Origin: Denitrovibrio sp.
GTDB lineage: Bacteria; Chrysiogenota; Deferribacteres; Deferribacterales; Geovibrionaceae
Direction of reading: 5' to 3'
Assembly (NCBI GenBank): GCA_002869145.1
Contig: PKTM01000029.1
Coordinates: 80,460 to 144,459, forward strand
Length of the DNA: 64,000 nt
In this document: piece after piece, positions 1 to 10,400 of the stretch
Numbering within the stretch: the first letter of the stretch is position 1
Layout of the letters: the number at the start of each line of letters is the position of its first letter
Program-made: the position numbers and the translations under genes
Notes under the pieces: model-generated
What the model saw: only the letters and a program-made list of their open reading frames with translations
Database searches by the model: none
What the model was told of the DNA's origin: nothing

Positions 1-1596
1 TTTATCATGATCATTAAGTATTTTTTCAAGTCTAGCTTCATCCATAAAAAGCAGATAACCACGTTTATATGTAGCAAAACGTCTTGCAAAGCCTATTGTA
101 AGCACATCGGGACGTAAAACCTCATCAGCTTTTGTTATCTCACTGCCTGTGCCGCCGCTTTTAATAAGGTGTTTTTTCAGCCTTTCTCTGGCAAACATAA
201 TAAGCCTGCTTCTCTGCTTCTCTTTCGCTTCAAAAAGTGCGGAATCAGGTATCTTCTCTATATCTTTCCAAACATCAAAATCATAAGGTTTGTAAACCCA
301 CGCCTCAGACATATATCTGGTGTAAAGTGTTTTAAAATTTTCCGCTATGAAAGTAGGCAGGTGTACGCCGTTTGTAACATGACCGATAGGCACATACTCT
401 TCCAGAGCGTTGTTCCAGAGCTTTTTAAACATCTCTCTGGACACCTTTCCGTGCAGGGCACTAACTCCGTTGCGATATGTAGAAAGCCTTATACCGCAGA
501 TAGCCATAGCGAAACCTTCTGTTTCGTCAAATGGGTTTTCACGCCCGAACCCCATAAGCTGGTTAATATTAAATCCGGTCTCGCTGAATATCGGACCGAG
601 ATATCTGTTTATCTGATCTACGCTGAAAACGTCAAATCCTGCTGGAACAGGTGTGTGAGTTGTAAAAAGTGTACTTTTTTTAACAATTTCAGCTGCTTTG
701 CGCAGCGGAAGACCATCAGAGACATATTTCCTGATACGCTCAAGAGCAGCAAACGAAGGGTGGCCTTCATTCAGGTGATAAACAGTCGGTGTTTTACCCA
801 TAGCATCAAGCGCTCTCGCACCTGCTATACCAAGTATTATCTCCTGTTTGATACGAGTATCAGTGTCACCGCCATAAAGCTGTCCTGTTATTTTTCTGTC
901 TTATATGTGATTGGTTATGATGTCTGTGTCAAGCAGATAAAGCTGGATAACACCTACTGTCATCTCCCATATCTTCACACTAACATTTCTTTGAGCAATC
1001 TTTACGGTAACCATCAAAGGTTCGCCGTTTTTATCCTCTACAAGTTTCAGAGGCATACGGTGAAATTCGTTATAAGGGACAGACTGCTGCTGCCACCCGT
1101 CAGTGTTAAGGTATTGATGAAAATAACCGTTTCTATACAGCAAACCCACAGCCATGAAAGGTATGCCGAGGTCACTTGCTGATTTGCAATGGTCACCGGA
1201 AAGCACACCCAGACCACCGGAATACAGTTTACATGATTCATGTATACCGTATTCAGCACTGAAATATGCAACGCTCATACCTTCTGCTCTTTTGCCTGCA
1301 TGAGCCAGGTCAAACCATTTAGGGAGCATTTTATATTCGTTCAGCCTTTCATAAACATTGTCCATATAGTTCATAAAGACCGGGTCTGCTATCAGCCTGT
1401 TGAAATCTTTATCTGTCAGCCTGGAAAGAACTGCCACAGGGTTGTGTCCGCACTCTTCCCAAAGATCATAGTCTATCATACGGAAAAGCTCTCTGGCTTC
1501 CCATGTCCAGCCATACCAAAGGTTATGGGCAATGGCCTGAAGAGGACGCAGTTTGTCTGGGAGCTTAGTTTTTACATTAAATTCGTAAACTTTCAT
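1..1596 (-). pseudogene. glgP: alpha-glucan (glycogen) phosphorylase, GT35 family, partial and interrupted by an in-frame TAA
   Basis: This gene would release glucose-1-phosphate from glycogen or maltodextrin in the cytoplasm. The N-terminus matches the phosphorylase branch that begins with a DUF3417 domain (HNLWYGWTWEARELF). The later YHLNEGHPSF and GFARRFATYKR motifs are GT35 hallmarks. The start is the ATG at 1596, behind AGGTGA at 5 nt; an in-frame GTG overlaps that ribosome site. Codon 232 (901-903) is TAA, and the same frame continues as DRKITGQLYGGD without another stop to position 1, where the gene leaves the window. Family members usually have an acidic or polar residue before DRK, so GAA to TAA is the simplest explanation. 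The upstream product would lack the whole catalytic core. Family assignment is sure; whether the gene is really broken is not. Confidence 0.88.
901..903 (-). other. in-frame TAA inside glgP
   Basis: The minus-strand codons are CAC ATA TAA GAC AGA AAA. The reading frame is unchanged on both sides, and conserved phosphorylase sequence resumes at once with DRKITG. A single G-to-T change from GAA would produce it. Confidence 0.85.
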
Positions 1597-1624
1597 TATA
1601 TTCACCTATTTAAAAATTTTAGGT

Positions 1625-2059
1625 TCAAATTCCGGTGTGGCCGAATCCGCCTGCACCACGTTCTGTATCGGAAAGATCATCCACGCTGACAAAATCTGCC
1701 TGCACAACTGGCGCTATAACCATTTGTGCAATGCGGTCACCCTTTTTGTATGTGAAAGTTTCGTCTCCGTGATTAATAAGTATAACACCAATTTCGCCTC
1801 TGTAATCAGCATCTATAGTACCAGGGCTGTTTAAAACTGTAACCCCCTGTTTGTATGCCAGGCCGCTTCTGGGGCGAACCTGAGCTTCGTAACCTTCGGG
1901 AAGTTCCAAAGATATTCCAGTTTTTACCATAGCGCGTGAACCGCTTTCTATGCTGCCGCTGTTTGCAGCCATAAGGTCAACACCAGCTGCCAGTTCTGAC
2001 TTGTAATCATGTATAAATGATTTATCAGTAGCTTTTATCTTTACGGTAAGAGTCTGCAC
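1625..2059 (-). CDS. dut: dUTP diphosphatase
   Basis: It hydrolyses dUTP to dUMP and pyrophosphate, which keeps uracil out of DNA and feeds dTMP synthesis. All five motifs of trimeric dUTPases are visible in 144 residues: AAGVDLMA near 25, PRSGLA near 63, the substrate-binding [13 protein letters not shown] near 80 with its catalytic Asp, GDRIAQMVI near 105, and the C-terminal Gly-rich [10 protein letters not shown] that closes over the site. Length is normal. The first 19 bases overlap the end of the M16 peptidase gene, so the two are probably co-transcribed and translationally coupled. The gene ends in TGA, 28 bases before glgP starts. Confidence 0.97.
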   Translation of the reverse strand: MQTLTVKIKATDKSFIHDYKSELAAGVDLMAANSGSIESGSRAMVKTGISLELPEGYEAQVRPRSGLAYKQGVTVLNSPGTIDADYRGEIGVILINHGDETFTYKKGDRIAQMVIAPVVQADFVSVDDLSDTERGAGGFGHTGI

Positions 2060-3270
2060 AAGCTGTACTCCTTGCTTAGTAAATCTTCTGCTATAGAGTT
2101 TACACTCTTCACACTTAAAGAGTCAACCAGCTGCAATACATATTTTTCATCAAGCAGCGCACCATAGTGATACAGATGTCTAAAGTTCATCTGAACTCTT
2201 GATTCCAGAGTTTCAAAATTTGAAAAGTATGAAAATTTGAGCTGATTCTTTATCATTACCAGTTCATCTTCGGTAATACCACGAGAAACTATCTTATCGA
2301 TCTCTTTTTCACAAAGACGTATAACCTTGTCATACTTCTCAGGTGCACAAGAGAACAGTATGCTCATGTAGCCGCCTTTTGCATATAGTATGGATTCGCT
2401 TTCAATGTTGTAGCAGAGTCCGCGCTTTTCGCGAACCTCCTGAAAAAGCCTTGAGCTCATAAGCCCGCCGAGGATCATCCCCAGTCCGCCAAGAGCAAAT
2501 CTTCTTTCATCGCTGTATCTGAATGCCGGAAACATCATCTGTGCATGTATCTGTCCGGACTTAAATTCTTTGTCGTGCTGGAAGCTGTTGTAGTTAACAG
2601 TATATTCGCCGTTAGGAGCTGTTTCGGCTTTTGCAGATGGAAAATTATCTGAGATACGCATTGATACCTCATCAGGGTCAACATCACCACAGACAGCAAT
2701 TACACAGTTCTCAGGGGTGAAATTACTTCGGTAATACTCTGTAAGCGTTTTCAGTGTAAGAGAATTAACACTTTCTATGGTTCCAGATACAGGATATTGC
2801 AAAGGGCTTCCGCTGAATATTTTTTCTTCGGCCAATTCGCCAAGATATTCCTCCGGGTTGTCCAGTGTGGAGTTTATCTCTTCAGCTATTATATTCTTCT
2901 CCTGAGACAGGTCTTTCGAAGTAAATTCCGGATAGAAACAGATGTTTGCTAGCAGTTTTACAAAAAGCTCCAGATTTTCTTTGAAACCTTTAATATAGAA
3001 AGACGTGATCTCTTTGGAGGTATATGCATTCAGATACCCGCCGTACATTTCAGAAAATCTGCTTATGTCTTCTGATGAGTAGTCTCTTGTTTGTCTGAAC
3101 GCCATGTGCTCTATGACATGGGATATGCCATTAACACTGGTGGGTTCGTGAACTGAGCCTTTTCTGAAAAACACAGACATAGTGAAAAGCCCTGATGTGT
3201 CAGAAACTTTTTCATATATAACAGGAATATTGTTTACTTTTAATATTTTGCGCAAATTTAGCGACCTCAT
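2041..3270 (-). CDS. M16 family (pitrilysin-type) zinc peptidase
   Basis: This is a predicted zinc metallopeptidase of the processing-peptidase group, 409 residues. The inverted zinc motif HVIEH lies near residue 52, with the distal Glu ligand in the NIIAEEI stretch about 75 residues on. The second half has the inactive peptidase-like fold typical of the family ([14 protein letters not shown]). In many bacteria such a gene sits next to pnp and dut, as here; substrates are not known. Two starts are possible: ATG at 3270 with no clear ribosome site, or TTG at 3255 with GAGG 9 nt upstream. A promoter-like sequence and the pnp terminator lie upstream, so it probably starts its own transcript. Confidence 0.9.
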   Translation of the reverse strand: MRSLNLRKILKVNNIPVIYEKVSDTSGLFTMSVFFRKGSVHEPTSVNGISHVIEHMAFRQTRDYSSEDISRFSEMYGGYLNAYTSKEITSFYIKGFKENLELFVKLLANICFYPEFTSKDLSQEKNIIAEEINSTLDNPEEYLGELAEEKIFSGSPLQYPVSGTIESVNSLTLKTLTEYYRSNFTPENCVIAVCGDVDPDEVSMRISDNFPSAKAETAPNGEYTVNYNSFQHDKEFKSGQIHAQMMFPAFRYSDERRFALGGLGMILGGLMSSRLFQEVREKRGLCYNIESESILYAKGGYMSILFSCAPEKYDKVIRLCEKEIDKIVSRGITEDELVMIKNQLKFSYFSNFETLESRVQMNFRHLYHYGALLDEKYVLQLVDSLSVKSVNSIAEDLLSKEYSLCRLLP

Positions 3271-3358
3271 TAATCATCATTCTGGACAATACTTTAACAG
3301 TCTCACACCATAAGCGTATAATGCTCGTCAGGATGACAAAAATATTTATAAGGACGTA

Positions 3359-3387
3359 ATACTACACTCTAAATATAGGCTGGTCAA
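3359..3387 (-). promoter_or_regulatory. predicted sigma-70-type promoter for the M16 peptidase-dut transcript
   Basis: On the minus strand TTGACC (3382-3387) is followed after exactly 17 bases by TAGTAT (3359-3364). It lies immediately downstream of the pnp terminator and about 80 bases before the peptidase start. This is sequence-match inference only. Confidence 0.5.
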
Positions 3388-3393
3388 CGTATG

Positions 3394-3420
3394 AAAAAAA
3401 GGGGCACAGTGTGCCCCTTT
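3394..3420 (-). terminator. intrinsic terminator after pnp
   Basis: On the minus strand a GC-rich hairpin (AAAGGGGCAC, loop ACT, GTGCCCCTTT) is followed directly by a run of seven T. It begins nine bases after the pnp stop codon and ends the long nusA-infB-pnp operon. Confidence 0.9.
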
Positions 3421-3428
3421 GTAATTTA

Positions 3429-5561
3429 TTACTCGCCGTCTTTCTCTTCTCTCTTTGGTCTTTCGAGAAGGACTTTTCTGGATAGTTTATATCTGCCATT
3501 GTTGTCTTTACCAACAACCTTAACCTGAACTTTGTCGCCCACGTTCAGGAAGTCAGCAAGTGAGTCGATACGCTCATGGCTATACTGGGAAACGTGAAGC
3601 AGGGCTTCTTGTCCAGGTATAACCTCTACGAATGCGCCGTATTCCATCATCTTTTTGACAGTAGCATCATAAACGCCGCCATCTTCGATCTCAGCAACTA
3701 TCTCATTCACTTTGCCAACTGCTATTTCTATAGAAGCTTTATCAGAAGCGAAAATGTTGATTGTTCCTGTATCATCGATGTCTATAGCTGCGCCTGATTC
3801 CTCGATGATAGATTTAATCATCTTGCCTCCAGGTCCGATAACCATGCCGATCTTCTCTGGGTTGATCTTCATAGTAACGTATCTAGGAGCAGTAGGAGCA
3901 AGCTCTGTGTTAGGTTCAGGCATGTGCTCAGTCATCTTGCCAAGTATGTGCATACGGGCAGCCTTAGCCTGACCAAGAGCAGCTTCAAGAAGGTCTCTTG
4001 AAAGTCCTTCGATCTTTATATCCATCTGAAGCGCTGTGATACCTTCTTTAGTACCAGTCACTTTGAAGTCCATGTCGCCTAGGTGATCCTCTGTGCCGAG
4101 AATGTCAGAAAGTACTGCATATCTGTCTGCACCTTCGTAGATAAGACCCATAGCAACACCGGCAACAGGAGACTTAATAGGTACACCAGCATCCATAAGT
4201 GCAAGGCAACCGCCGCACACTGTAGCCATAGATGATGAACCGTTAGACTCAAGTACCTCAGAAACTATTCTGATGGTATATGGGAAGTCATCTTCGTGAG
4301 GGAGAACATAAGAGAGTGCTCTCTCTGCAAGTGCTCCGTGACCAATCTCACGACGGCCCGGGCCTCTGAGAAAGCCAACCTCACCCACACAAAATGGAGG
4401 AAAGTTGTAATGAAGCATAAACTTCTTTTTACCATCACCATAAATAGTGTCCATGATCTGAGTATCAGTCTTTGTACCGAGAGTAGCTACAACAAGAGCC
4501 TGTGTTTCCCCTCTGGTAAAAAGTCCTGAACCGTGAGCCATAGGCAGAAGCCTTGTCTCAATATCGATATCACGGATATCAGAGTATGAACGCCCGTCTA
4601 TTCTGGTTTTAGAGTCGATAGTGAAGTCTCTGAAAGCCTTCTTTTCAACTTCATGATAGATGTTTTTGTAGAGTGATTCGTCGAAATCATCTTCGCCTAT
4701 CTTCTCTTTCATGGTCTCAATGTATTCTTCGCCTATCTTATCAAGTGCTTCGTACTTTTCAAGTTTAGCAGGAATAACAAGAGCCTCTTTAAGCTTATCA
4801 ACAAGCTGAGACATAGCTTCATCAACCAACTCATCTGCAACACAAAAGCTTGTGTATTCAAATTTCGCTTTACCGAGTTTTTCAACCATCTCGTTTTGTT
4901 TAGCTACAAGTTTTTTGATGTTGTCATGTCCAAACTGGAGGGCTTCGATGACATCTTCTTCACTTACTATATCCATGCCCGCTTCCACCATAACTATGGC
5001 GTCATCAGTACATGCAAGTATAATGTTAATGTCAAGTTCTTCCATCCTGTCCGCTGGCGGGTTGATTATAAGCTCGCCATCAAGACGACCCACACGAACA
5101 CCTGCTATAGGGCCGTTAAAAGGGATGTCTGATATCATAAGAGCCGCTGAAGCGCCGTTCATAGCGAGCATGTCAGGAGAATTAACGCCATCGTATGACA
5201 GAACATGAGCTATAACCTGAGTTTCATTTCTGAATCCGTCAGGAAACATAGGACGAAGAGGTCTGTCTATCAGTCTTGATGTAAGAGTCTCTCTGTCGGT
5301 AGGTTTTGCTTCTCTTTTGAAGAATCCACCAGGAATCTTACCAGAAGCATAAAACTTCTCTATATAGTTAACAGTAAGAGGGAAAAACCCTTGGTTTTCT
5401 GAAGCAGTTTTTCTGCCTGCCGCTGTCACGAGTACAACTGTTCCGCCTTGTTTTACCCAAACACTGCCGTTAGCCTGTTTAGCTTTCCAGCCTGTTTCGA
5501 AAATAATTTCCTCCGCTGAGTCGTTCAGACGAATAGGAAATTCGAGGATATTTTTTTCCAT
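3429..5561 (-). CDS. pnp: polyribonucleotide nucleotidyltransferase (PNPase)
   Basis: This is the phosphorolytic 3'-5' exoribonuclease of mRNA decay, which can also add nucleotides; it acts as a cytoplasmic trimer. At 710 residues it has the full order: first RNase PH domain (about 12-145), helical linker, second RNase PH domain (about 320-540) with the catalytic region GTEDHLGDMDFK near 495, KH domain with GxxG as IGPGGK near 575, and S1 domain (about 625-695). It follows rpsO by 11 bases, the classic rpsO-pnp pair. It ends in tandem TAA TAA before a strong terminator. Confidence 0.98.
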   Translation of the reverse strand: MEKNILEFPIRLNDSAEEIIFETGWKAKQANGSVWVKQGGTVVLVTAAGRKTASENQGFFPLTVNYIEKFYASGKIPGGFFKREAKPTDRETLTSRLIDRPLRPMFPDGFRNETQVIAHVLSYDGVNSPDMLAMNGASAALMISDIPFNGPIAGVRVGRLDGELIINPPADRMEELDINIILACTDDAIVMVEAGMDIVSEEDVIEALQFGHDNIKKLVAKQNEMVEKLGKAKFEYTSFCVADELVDEAMSQLVDKLKEALVIPAKLEKYEALDKIGEEYIETMKEKIGEDDFDESLYKNIYHEVEKKAFRDFTIDSKTRIDGRSYSDIRDIDIETRLLPMAHGSGLFTRGETQALVVATLGTKTDTQIMDTIYGDGKKKFMLHYNFPPFCVGEVGFLRGPGRREIGHGALAERALSYVLPHEDDFPYTIRIVSEVLESNGSSSMATVCGGCLALMDAGVPIKSPVAGVAMGLIYEGADRYAVLSDILGTEDHLGDMDFKVTGTKEGITALQMDIKIEGLSRDLLEAALGQAKAARMHILGKMTEHMPEPNTELAPTAPRYVTMKINPEKIGMVIGPGGKMIKSIIEESGAAIDIDDTGTINIFASDKASIEIAVGKVNEIVAEIEDGGVYDATVKKMMEYGAFVEVIPGQEALLHVSQYSHERIDSLADFLNVGDKVQVKVVGKDNNGRYKLSRKVLLERPKREEKDGE

Positions 5562-5572
5562 ATTTTAAACCA

Positions 5573-5842
5573 TTACTTCCTTATGCCAAGTGCATCGATG
5601 AGCTTCTTGTATCTAATGTAGTCTTTCTTTTTAACGTAATCTAGGAGCTTTCTTCTCTGGCTAACAAGGAGCAGAAGGCCACGTCTTGAGTGGTGATCTT
5701 TAGGTTTAGTTTTGAAGTGCTCTGTCAGGTATGTGATTCTCTCTGAAAGAAGTGCTACCTGTACCTCTGGGGAGCCTGTATCGGAGTCGTGTGTTTTGTG
5801 AGACGCGATAATCTCCTCTTTGCGTTCTTTAGTCATTACCAT
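5573..5842 (-). CDS. rpsO: 30S ribosomal protein S15
   Basis: S15 is a primary 16S rRNA-binding protein of the small subunit platform and also forms an intersubunit bridge. The 89-residue protein shows the family core [16 protein letters not shown] and [11 protein letters not shown] chose the ATG at 5842 because AGGAGG sits 9 nt upstream and the length then fits the family; an upstream in-frame codon at 5908 would add 22 unrelated residues. S15 often represses its own translation through its mRNA leader. The leader here has a perfect 19-base inverted repeat, noted separately. Confidence 0.97.
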   Translation of the reverse strand: MVMTKERKEEIIASHKTHDSDTGSPEVQVALLSERITYLTEHFKTKPKDHHSRRGLLLLVSQRRKLLDYVKKKDYIRYKKLIDALGIRK

Positions 5843-5868
5843 CTTACTTTTCCTCCTAAGATAAGTAT

Positions 5869-5887
5869 TTAAAATATCATATTTTAA
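5869..5887 (-). repeat. perfect inverted repeat in the rpsO leader
   Basis: TTAAAATAT, one base, ATATTTTAA lies about 27 bases upstream of the rpsO start. It is AT-only and followed by no T-run, so it is not a terminator. It could be an operator or an mRNA structure, or chance in an AT-rich leader. Confidence 0.4.
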
Positions 5888-5947
5888 CCGGACAGACAAG
5901 GTGTTCATATATTTCCTTGTTATTCCGAGTTTTTTCCAAATTCAATA

Positions 5948-6841
5948 TTATACCAGCAGCTTTACTATCTTCAACGGTGACTGATCACCTTGAGCATATT
6001 CTGCAAAAGCAAGCAGTTTGCCTTCGGGGTCTGCCATGAAATACATGTCAGATTTACCGTCTGGAAGCTGTATATAATTGTGCCTCTTTACAGAAACACC
6101 ATTTTTAACCAGCCTTACCGCATCTTCGTGAATAACAGCAACTGGCCAGCCTGTAGCATCAACCACAGAGGTGAAAGCATTTTCGAGCTCACCTTTCTCT
6201 TTCATATCTTCCAGATGTGAAAGCTTGTATGAACCTTTGTGCTTAAAAGCACCGCTGACTGTTCTTATCAGTCCGCTCATAACACCGTAGCAGCCAAGCT
6301 TAAGTCCGGCTTCATGGATAACACTGCGGACGTATGTCCCTTTATAGCAGCTCATCCTGAACATCCCTTCCGGATATTCGTAGTCCATAAGAGATATGTC
6401 GTTTATCTTCATAGTCCTTCTGCCGGCATCTTCTATCTCGCCTTTTCTGGCAAGATCATAAGCCCTCTTACCGCCTATTTTAACAGCGGAAAACGCAGGG
6501 ATTATGAGCTCCGGCTCGCCGACAAATGACTGAAAAACTTTATCTACTTCTTCTTTCGAAGGCTTAATATCATTATTTCTGTCTATTACAGCCCCCGTAG
6601 AATCATAGCTGTCGGTAGAATACCCGAGTTCAAAACGGGCGACATATTCTTTATCGGTAGCCATCATATAATCCACCAGTTTAGTCGCATAGCCCACGCA
6701 AACGGGCAATACGCCTTCCGCCATAGGATCAAGAGTTCCCAGATGACCGCATTTTTTAACACCAGTAAGCCTTCGAACTGCTTTCACAACGGCAAAAGAT
6801 GTTAAACCTTTTTCTTTGTAAATGTTTAGTACGCCATTCAT
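5948..6841 (-). CDS. truB: tRNA pseudouridine(55) synthase
   Basis: It converts U55 of the tRNA T-loop to pseudouridine. The 297-residue protein has the N-terminal KxKGxTS-like segment (YKEKGLTSFAVVK), the catalytic motif HLGTLDPMAEGVLP with the nucleophilic Asp near residue 40, and a C-terminal PUA-like region. Its ATG overlaps the rbfA stop as TAATG, so translation is probably coupled. The order rbfA-truB-rpsO-pnp is the common bacterial one. Confidence 0.97.
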   Translation of the reverse strand: MNGVLNIYKEKGLTSFAVVKAVRRLTGVKKCGHLGTLDPMAEGVLPVCVGYATKLVDYMMATDKEYVARFELGYSTDSYDSTGAVIDRNNDIKPSKEEVDKVFQSFVGEPELIIPAFSAVKIGGKRAYDLARKGEIEDAGRRTMKINDISLMDYEYPEGMFRMSCYKGTYVRSVIHEAGLKLGCYGVMSGLIRTVSGAFKHKGSYKLSHLEDMKEKGELENAFTSVVDATGWPVAVIHEDAVRLVKNGVSVKRHNYIQLPDGKSDMYFMADPEGKLLAFAEYAQGDQSPLKIVKLLV

Positions 6842-7176
6842 TACTGCTCTTGATTGATGTCTTTCAAAAGAGTATCAATCTTTTGGCCGTAATCTCCTGA
6901 ATCGTCATAGATAAAACGGAGGGTTGGTACCTTTCTGAGACGGAGTCCTTTCAGGATGCAGTGTCTTATGAAGCCTGCGGACCTGTTTAACCCATTCTCG
7001 ATACCAGCTTTAGCACTTTTGTTATAAGTGCTAAAGTAAACTTTTGCAATTGAGAGGTCTTTAGTGACATCCAGCTTAGTGATTACAACATCCTTAATCT
7101 TCGGATCTTTAATCTCTTTAAGTAGAACGTCCATAATTTCGGTGCGTAAAAGCTCTCCTACTCTTCTGTCTCTCAA
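6841..7176 (-). CDS. rbfA: 30S ribosome-binding factor A
   Basis: RbfA is a small KH-like protein that assists late maturation of the 16S rRNA 5' end and is linked to cold adaptation. The 111-residue protein carries the family features RRVGELLRTEI at the N-terminus and the KDLSIAKVYFST strand. The start is TTG at 7176 with AGGAG about 9 nt upstream; no ATG fits better. The preceding DUF503 gene stops one base earlier, and the stop overlaps truB. Confidence 0.95.
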   Translation of the reverse strand: MRDRRVGELLRTEIMDVLLKEIKDPKIKDVVITKLDVTKDLSIAKVYFSTYNKSAKAGIENGLNRSAGFIRHCILKGLRLRKVPTLRFIYDDSGDYGQKIDTLLKDINQEQ

Positions 7177-7458
7177 TTAAAAAATCTCCTGCTCTATGTC
7201 CAGAAGCACAGCATCACCGTAGTCTTCAATAAATGAAGCCACCTTAGACAGAACAGAATCTACTCTCTTTCTGTCCGGTGAAACCGTCACAACGGCCAAT
7301 TCACTGCGGTTCCATGTGTCGTGCAAGCCGACCTCACTAACCGCAATGTTAAATTTATTTGTCAATTTCTTCTTCAGGCCTTCTATAACGCTTCTTTTAT
7401 CTTTCAGCGAAAAGGCCTGATCTATAGCAAGCGTGAATACTACTGATCCTATAACCAC
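7177..7458 (-). CDS. DUF503 family protein (YlxP-like)
   Basis: This is a 93-residue member of the DUF503 family, usually found between infB and rbfA as here. The family fold is a ferredoxin-like beta-alpha sandwich and its role is uncertain; co-location suggests ribosome assembly or translation. The conserved opening (SLKDKRSVIEGLKKKL) and VGLHDTWNRSELAVV are both present. The start is GTG at 7458 with AGGT upstream. The gene abuts rbfA directly. Confidence 0.9.
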   Translation of the reverse strand: MVIGSVVFTLAIDQAFSLKDKRSVIEGLKKKLTNKFNIAVSEVGLHDTWNRSELAVVTVSPDRKRVDSVLSKVASFIEDYGDAVLLDIEQEIF

Positions 7459-7483
7459 ACTTATTTACCTGTCAGTGCCGGGA

Positions 7484-10400
7484 TTACTCTTCGGCAGCTG
7501 CTTCTTCTTTTTCTCTCTTTGCTGCATCTTTATGTACATCATCAAGAGTACGTTTCTCTTCTACCATGATATAGAACTCAAAAACATCGCCCTCTTTCAG
7601 GTCGTTGTATTTATCTATACCTATACCACATTCGTAGCCTTGTGCAACTTCTTTCGCATCATCAGTGAAACGTTTCAATGAAGACAGGACGCCATCATAT
7701 ATTACAATTGAGTCTCTTACAACTCTAACTTGCGCATTTCGCTGAACTTTACCGTCTGTAACCATAGAGCCGGCAATCTTGCCATGCTTTGGCACAGAGA
7801 AAACCTGACGTACTTCTGCACGACCGATGACCTCTTCGCGTTTGGATGGATCAAGCATCCCTTCCATAGCTTTCTTCACATCATCTATCGCCTGATAGAT
7901 AACAGAATAAAGGTTAAGTTCGATCTTCTCCAGATCAGCCTTTGCTCTTGCCTGAACTCCTGGACGAACATTAAAGCCGATTACAACAGCATTTGAAGCT
8001 GATGCAAGGATAATGTCGTTTTCAGAGATACCGCCCACACCACTGGAGATTATATTTACCTTTACCTCCGGGTTGGAAAGCTTAACAAGGGAAGACTTAA
8101 GAGCTTCAAGTGAGCCCTGAACATCAGCCTTAAGAACAATATTAAGTTCTTTCAGCTCGCCCTCTTTTATCTTACTGAAAAGGTCTGCAAGAGAGACGGC
8201 AGATTTTTCTGCAAGAGTTTTCTTATGGTGCTCATCGCTGCGAAGCTCAGAAACCTGTCTTGCTGTTTTCTCATCCGGGGTTACAACAAATCTGTCACCT
8301 GACTGAGGCACGCCCGAAAATCCCATTATTTCAACAGGTATTGAGAGCCCTGCTTCTTTTATTGCTGCGCCTTTGTAGTTAAACATGGCTCTTACTTTGC
8401 CGTATTCTGTACCTACAACAAAGTTGTCACCTTTTTTAAGTGTTCCTCTGTTTATAAGTACTGTGGCAACAGCACCTTTCTGTTTATCCAGTTTCGATTC
8501 GATAACTATCCCTTCTGCATGTGCTTCTTTGTTTCCCTGAAGCTCAAGAAGCTCCGCTTCAAGCAGAACTCTCTCCAGAAGGTCTTCTATCTGAAGGTTA
8601 GCTTTGGCTGATATCTCCTGAAACTGATAATCACCACCCCAGTCTTCGGAAATAACTCCGTGTTCTGCAAGCTGGTTACGAACCATATCAGGATTAGCAT
8701 TCTCTTTATCTATCTTGTTGATAGCTACTATAAGCTTAACACCTGCAGCTTTAGCGTGGTCTATTGCCTCTTTTGTCTGAGGCATAACACCATCATCTGC
8801 TGCGACAACTAGAATTACAATGTCAGTAACACTAGCACCTCTGGCACGAAGTGTTGTAAACGCTTCATGTCCCGGTGTGTCAAGGAATGTAATAGTACCT
8901 TTATCCATTTTTACTTCGTAAGCACCGATGTGCTGAGTGATACCACCCGCTTCACCTTCTGCAACAGCAGTTTCTCTAATACGGTCTAGCAGTGATGTTT
9001 TACCGTGGTCAACGTGTCCCATAACTGTAACTATAGGTGGTCTTGGGATAAGATTTTCAGGTTTATCATCGTGAACAGGTATAAGATCGTCCTCTGTGAG
9101 AAACTGAACTTTCACTTCTATGCCATATTCTTCACCAAGTAGAATAGCTGTGTCACCATCTATAGCCTGGTTAACGCTCGCCATGATACCAAGCTGCATA
9201 AGATGCTTAATAAGCTCTGTAGCTTTTACACCCATAAGCTTAGCAAGTTCCGAAACGATAATATTCTCGCCAACTGTAACGCTGGAAGGTCTTACAATTA
9301 CCGGTTCCGGTTTATCCTCACGTCTCTTGCCTTTTTGTTTTCTGCCAGGTTTTCTGCGGTTGTCCTGATAGTTGCTGCGGTGTCTTTGCTGAGGTTTAGC
9401 CTCAACTTTTTCTTCAACTTTTACCTCTTCAGGCACTTCTTTATACTCTGCAGCAGCGTCAGTTTTTGACTCGAGTATTTCACGTTCAAGTTCGAACAAT
9501 TCAATACCTTCATCAAGCCCCTTATGGATGTTCTTCTCTTTTTTCTGAACTGGAGCTTTAGTCTTTTTAGCCTCTATTGTAGGTGACTTTGGTTTTTCTT
9601 TAATAACCTTCTTCTTCTCAGTAGCAAGTGCTCCTGTGTCTTCACCCGGTTTAGGTCTTGGACCGCCCTGCTGACGATTATCGCCACCTCTGTAAGGTGG
9701 TCTGTCGCCCTGCTTACGATTATCGCCGCCTCTGTATGGTGGTCTGTCGCCCTGCTGACGGTTGTCTCCGCCTCTGTATGGCGGTCTGTCGCCCTGCGGA
9801 CGATTGTCTCCGCCTCTGTATGGAGGTCTGTCGCCCTGCGGACGATTGTCTCCGCCTCTGTATGGAGGTCTGTCGCCCTGCGGACGATTGTCTCCGCCTC
9901 TGTATGGCGGTCTGTCGCCCTGCTGACGGTTATCGCCGCCTCTGTAAGGAGGTCTGTCGCCCTGCTGACGGTTATCGCCGCCTCTGTAAGGTGGTCTGTC
10001 GCCCTGCTGACGGTTGTCGCCGCCTCTATATGGAGGTCTGTCGCCTTGTGGTCTGTCACCCTGAGGTCTTCTGTCACCCTGAGGTCTTGTTGATCTTTGA
10101 TCAGTCTTTGGTGCTTCAGTTTTTGGTGCTTCTGCCTTTGGTGTTTCAGACTTGGGTTGCTCAGACTTTTGAGTTTCAGTCTTTGGTGCTTCAGATTTTT
10201 CTGCCTGTTTTGTTTCAGCTTTGGTATCGGGAGCCTTCTCCTCTGATTTAACCTGTGAAGTTTCTTTTGGTTCCTGTGCGGTCTCAGCAGCCTCGGCTGG
10301 TTTAGGCGCTTCTACCTTTTCATCTTTCATAGTTTCACGGTTTTCATCAACCTTACGGATGGTCTTTTCAAGTTTTTTCTTTCTATCCATCAGCTCTTGT

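Noticed and set aside
169..1182. 337-codon plus-strand frame
   Set aside because: It lies opposite glgP, whose minus-strand frame has clear conserved motifs; the plus-strand product is low-complexity and unrecognisable.
9666..10043. Possible CRISPR array
   Set aside because: The 42-bp units are contiguous with no spacers and encode a repeated peptide in the infB frame.
9574..10251. Long open frames on both strands across the infB repeats
   Set aside because: They arise because the 42-bp unit is a multiple of three without stops in several frames; they have no ribosome sites and only repeat-encoded sequence.
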